Origin: Mesorhizobium sp. M2A.F.Ca.ET.046.03.2.1 | GTDB taxonomy: Bacteria; Pseudomonadota; Alphaproteobacteria; Rhizobiales; Rhizobiaceae | Length of the DNA stretch: 64,000 nucleotides | Assembly: GCF_003952425.1 (NCBI RefSeq) | Contig: NZ_CP034449.1 | Location: 6,746,001 to 6,810,000 of the forward strand | Reading direction: 5' to 3' | Part shown: positions 60,802 through 64,000 of the stretch, piece after piece | How positions within the stretch are numbered: position 1 is the first letter of the stretch | Layout: every line of letters starts with the position of its first letter | Notes under the pieces: model-generated | Told to the model about the DNA's origin: nothing | Databases searched by the model: none | What the model saw: the letters and a program-made list of their open reading frames with translations, nothing else | Program-made: the position numbers and the translations under genes

Positions 60802-61736
60802 TGCGGCCTCGCCGCGCGTTTCACCAGGCCCTCGACGGTGACGCGGCCAATGAGCCTGCCGTCCGCGCCTTTTACCGGCAGCGCGGGCCGCCCCGACCAC
60901 AGAAGCTCGGCAAGCGCGTCGCGCTGCGTGGCCTCACCGGGGATCGCTTCGCCTTCCGCGCCGCCCGGCTCCACCGCATCGCGCACAGGCCCGAGCGACA
61001 GCAGCCGGAACGGCCTTTCGCTGGCGCCGACCAATGTCTCGACGAAGCCGCTCGCCGGCCTGGCCAGAATCTCCGCCGGTTTGGCATATTGCACCAGCTT
61101 GCCGGCATCCATGACGGCGATCTTGTCGCCCAGATGCACCGCCTCTTCCATGTCGTGGGTGACGAGGATGATGGTGGTGCCGAAACGCTTCTGGATCGCC
61201 AGCAGATCCTCCTGCGCCTTGGTGCGGATGATCGGGTCCAACGCGCCGAAGGGCTCGTCCATCAAAAGCACGTTTGGCTCGGCGGCCAGAGCGCGGGCCA
61301 CGCCGACACGCTGCTGCTGGCCGCCGGAAAGCTCGTGCGGGTAACGCGGGCCGTAGGCCTGTGGATCGAGCTGGTAAAGCGTCATCAGCTCGTCGACACG
61401 CGCCTTGATCCGATCCCTGTCCCAGCCGAGCAGCAGCGGCACAGTGGCGATGTTCTGCGCCACCGTGCGATGCGGAAACAGTCCATGGCCCTGAATGGCG
61501 TAGCCGATGCTGCGGCGCAGCTGATAGCCAGGCACCGAGCGGTTGTCGGCGCCGTCGAGCTTGATGACGCCGGAGGTCGGCTCGACCAGCCGGTTGATCA
61601 TCCTGAGCAGCGTCGTCTTGCCGGATCCCGACGTGCCGACAATGGTGGCGATGGTGCGCGGCTCAATGACCATCGAAACATTGTCGACCACCGTCGTCTC
61701 GTCATAGCGCTTGATGATGCCCTCGATCTCGATCAT
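60798..61736 (-). CDS. yehX: Osmolyte ABC transporter ATP-binding protein (YehX-like)
   Basis: A 312-residue ATPase: Walker A GTSGSGKTT, signature LSGGQQQRVGVARAL, Walker B NVLLMDEPFGALD and a switch histidine in LVTHDMEE. The C-terminal extension (about 235-312) is a shortened CBS-like domain, as found in betaine/choline ATPases that sense ionic strength. It overlaps both neighbouring genes. Confidence 0.93.
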   Translation of the reverse strand: MIEIEGIIKRYDETTVVDNVSMVIEPRTIATIVGTSGSGKTTLLRMINRLVEPTSGVIKLDGADNRSVPGYQLRRSIGYAIQGHGLFPHRTVAQNIATVPLLLGWDRDRIKARVDELMTLYQLDPQAYGPRYPHELSGGQQQRVGVARALAAEPNVLLMDEPFGALDPIIRTKAQEDLLAIQKRFGTTIILVTHDMEEAVHLGDKIAVMDAGKLVQYAKPAEILARPASGFVETLVGASERPFRLLSLGPVRDAVEPGGAEGEAIPGEATQRDALAELLWSGRPALPVKGADGRLIGRVTVEGLVKRAARPQ

Positions 61737-62899
61737 GCCGTTTCAACTACCCTGCGCTTGGTGGCGGTCATCTCGATGACCGCGTCGAGGATGATGGCCG
61801 CCGCAAAGGCCAATGCCACGGTGGGCAGCGCGCCGAGCAGCACCAGATCCATCGCGGTCTGGCCGACGCCCTGGAAAACGAACACGCCGAAGCCGCCGCC
61901 GCCAATCAGCGCGGCAATGGTGGCAAGGCCGATATTCTGCACCAGCACGATGCGGATGCCGGTCAGGATCACCGGAAAGGCGAGCGGGAACTCGACATCG
62001 AAAAGGCGCTGGCGATCGGTCATGCCCATGCCGCGCGCGGCGTCGTTGGCCGCGCGGGGCACACCAGCCAGCCCGACCACCGTGTTGGCCACCACCGGCA
62101 ACAGCGAATAGAGGAAGAGCGCGACAAAGGCGGGCGCGGTGCCGATGCCCCTGATGCCGATCGCGGCGGCCCCCGGCACGTGGACGGCGACCCAGCCGAG
62201 CGGCGCGATCAGCAGGCCAAACAGCGCTATGGAGGGAATGGTCTGGATGATGTTGAGCACGTTCAGCACCCCCGCCCGCAGCTTCTCGACGCGATGGCAA
62301 AGGATGCCGAGCGGTATGCCGACGATCACCGCGCCAGCCAGCGAGCCAAGCGCCAGGCTAACGTGCTTGGAAGCCTCGGCCCAGAAACTGTCGGCGCGGC
62401 TGGCATATTCCTTGAGGATGGAGAGGGTGTCCCAGCTTCCCGAGACGAGCAGCACGGCAATGGCGAGCGCGGCAAGGACGAGCACGCCGACGCGCGACCA
62501 GGGCGACAGGTTCAGCCTGGTCAGCACATCGGCCAACAGCAGGGTGAAGGCAAAGATCAGCAGCCAGAAACCGGAGGCGGGCGCGACGCGGGCAAAGGTG
62601 TTTCCGGCAGGCGTCAGGAAACCGCCGGCGGTGCCGATCAGGACCGATAGCGCGACCAGCGCGACGACGCTGACCGCCAGCCTGAGGATCAGCGGCGTCT
62701 TAAGCAAGGCGACGATGGCGGCGACGATCACCATAGCCAGCAGCACCATGCCAAGCGCGGGCGGCAGCGCTTCGAGGATCGAACGCGCCTGGCCTGGCAC
62801 AATGCGGTTGGCGCGGAACGTCGCAAAGGGGGCCGCCAACGCAGCGTAGGCGACGATCGCGGCAATGACGACGCCGAGCTTGTCGAAGCGGATGGTCAC
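61733..62899 (-). CDS. yehY: Osmolyte ABC transporter permease (YehY-like)
   Basis: A 388-residue permease with extra N-terminal helices (YehY is similarly longer than YehW). The EAA loop is ANDAARGMGMTDRQRLFDVE. GTG at 62899 (VTIRFDKLGVVIAA) follows GGGGGCG and is preferred to the upstream ATG at 62932. Confidence 0.9.
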   Translation of the reverse strand: MTIRFDKLGVVIAAIVAYAALAAPFATFRANRIVPGQARSILEALPPALGMVLLAMVIVAAIVALLKTPLILRLAVSVVALVALSVLIGTAGGFLTPAGNTFARVAPASGFWLLIFAFTLLLADVLTRLNLSPWSRVGVLVLAALAIAVLLVSGSWDTLSILKEYASRADSFWAEASKHVSLALGSLAGAVIVGIPLGILCHRVEKLRAGVLNVLNIIQTIPSIALFGLLIAPLGWVAVHVPGAAAIGIRGIGTAPAFVALFLYSLLPVVANTVVGLAGVPRAANDAARGMGMTDRQRLFDVEFPLAFPVILTGIRIVLVQNIGLATIAALIGGGGFGVFVFQGVGQTAMDLVLLGALPTVALAFAAAIILDAVIEMTATKRRVVETA

Positions 62900-62949
62900 G
62901 ATCGCCCCCCAATCGGCGGCGCGCCGCAGCACGGCGCGCCGAGCTCACC

Positions 62950-63861
62950 TCACTTCAAGAACCCGTTCTTCTTCAGAAAATCCTCCGCCACGCCCTTGGC
63001 AGGCTCGCCACCCAGTTGGACGCGGCCATTGAGCTCCTGCAGGGTGACGAGATCGAGCTTGGCGAAGACCGGCTTCAGCAGCGCCTCGATTCCGGGATGC
63101 TGCTTAAGGACCTCTTCGCGGATGATCGGTGCCGGCTGGTAGACCGGCTGCACACCCTTGTCGTCCTCGAGCACGACGAGGCCGGAGGGCTGGATGCCGC
63201 CGTCGGTGCCATAGACCATGGCGGCGTTGGCGCCGTTGGTCTGGTTGGCGGCGGCAGCGATGGTTGCCGCGGTGTCTCCGCCGGAGAGGGTGATCAACTG
63301 GTCCGGCTTCAGCATGAACCCGTAGGTCGTCTGGAAGGCGGGGAGCGCCGCCGCCGAATTCACGAACTCGGCGGAAGCCGCGAGCACCACCTTGCCGCCG
63401 CCGGCGACATACTTGCCGAAGTCCGACAAGGTGGCGAGCTTGTTCTCGTCAGCCACTTCCTTGCGCAGCGCGATCGCCCAGGTGTTGTTGGCCGGCGACG
63501 GCGACAGCCACACGATCTTGTTGGCATCGTAGTCGAGCTTCTTGGCGGTCTCGTAGCCCTTGGCGGCGTCCTTCCAGACCGGATCGTCGGCCTTCTGGAA
63601 GAAGAAGGCGGCATTACCCGTATATTCTGGATAGATGTCGATCTCGCCAGCGGTGATCGCCTTACGCACCACGGGCGTCGCGCCGAGCTGGATGCGGTCG
63701 GTGGTCTTGATGTTGTTGGCGTTGAGCACGAGCTGGATGATGTTGCTCAGCACGCCGCCTTCGGTGTCGATCTTGGAAGACACCACCACCTGGGCATTCG
63801 CCGATGCCGTCGCAATACCAAGCGCCATCGCCGCGAAAGCGAGCTTTCTAGCTGAAAACAT
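62950..63861 (-). CDS. osmF: Osmolyte ABC transporter substrate-binding protein (OsmF/YehZ-like)
   Basis: A 303-residue periplasmic protein with a signal peptide (MFSARKLAFAAMALGIATAS, cleavage near ANA-Q). The OpuAC-type ligand domain includes GATPVVRKAITAGEIDIYPE, YTGNAAFFFQ and YGTDGGIQPSGLVVLEDDKG. It is the first gene of the yehZYXW-like operon; its promoter lies between 63862 and 64000. Confidence 0.93.
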   Translation of the reverse strand: MFSARKLAFAAMALGIATASANAQVVVSSKIDTEGGVLSNIIQLVLNANNIKTTDRIQLGATPVVRKAITAGEIDIYPEYTGNAAFFFQKADDPVWKDAAKGYETAKKLDYDANKIVWLSPSPANNTWAIALRKEVADENKLATLSDFGKYVAGGGKVVLAASAEFVNSAAALPAFQTTYGFMLKPDQLITLSGGDTAATIAAAANQTNGANAAMVYGTDGGIQPSGLVVLEDDKGVQPVYQPAPIIREEVLKQHPGIEALLKPVFAKLDLVTLQELNGRVQLGGEPAKGVAEDFLKKNGFLK

Positions 63862-64000
63862 TGTGAAAATCCCTTGCTATAAGCCGTTCAGTCGGTGGTC
63901 GCATATGAGCACAGCTTCAACGGCCGGTCGGGGCATACGGTTTCATAACTAGGGGAATACACGCAATAATTTTGTTCGGCCAGACGAAGGCACGGCCGCA

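Overview
The window is high-GC chromosomal DNA of a rhizobial alphaproteobacterium, most likely Mesorhizobium or a close relative. The evidence is a DUF768 protein, the gene order bamE / CBP3-type chaperone / DUF177 / plsX / fabH / ihfA / MerR, a DXR-like (COG4091) oxidoreductase, and a rhizobial palindromic repeat inside a coding sequence.

Layout. 1-1304: end of a heme A synthase gene and a DUF2842 gene. 1335-11496: a surface-polysaccharide locus with a deacetylase, a GNAT-type acyltransferase, a Wzz/ExoP-like co-polymerase whose kinase domain has lost its Walker A lysine, a Wza-like export lipoprotein, a GT4, a WcaJ-like initiating transferase and a Wzy/WaaL-type membrane protein; an FKBP isomerase sits inside it. 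11526-32645: a 21-kb integrated element at tRNA-Pro(GGG), bounded by a 50-bp direct repeat. It carries a P4-type integrase with matching arm sites at both ends, an AlpA-like regulator, small early genes, a replication-like protein with three dyad repeats inside its own gene (as in lambda O), a partial tail module (head-tail joiner, tape measure, tail fibre) and a distal cargo region. I see no large terminase, portal or capsid gene, so it is a remnant or satellite-like element. The cargo includes a J-domain protein, small exported proteins, an acidic repeat protein, several structured non-coding segments and, next to attR, a HEPN-like protein paired with a membrane protein.

32674-47359: the most interesting chromosomal block. 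A SorC-type regulator, an HPr-EI fusion, a complete glucitol-family PTS permease (IIA, IIB, IIC), GutM, a HAD phosphatase, an acetoin-dehydrogenase-like E1alpha/E1beta/E2 set and a COG4091 oxidoreductase related to DXR-like (DRL) enzymes lie together. Three of the promoter regions share a GAACATnTG motif. Together they can be read as a catabolic route for a branched polyol such as 2-C-methylerythritol: PTS import and phosphorylation to MEP, oxidation to DXP by the DRL-like enzyme, then acyloin cleavage to acetyl-CoA and glyceraldehyde 3-phosphate. This is inference, but each step follows from the chemistry known for the family.

47545-64000: mostly housekeeping genes. They are a YbaK-type deacylase, small regulators and exported proteins, ihfA, fabH, plsX, DUF177, a bc1 assembly chaperone, bamE, a frameshifted RmlC-like cupin gene with a GT2, a K+-independent-type H+-pyrophosphatase, a HicBA toxin-antitoxin pair and a YehZYXW/OsmF-type osmolyte ABC transporter.
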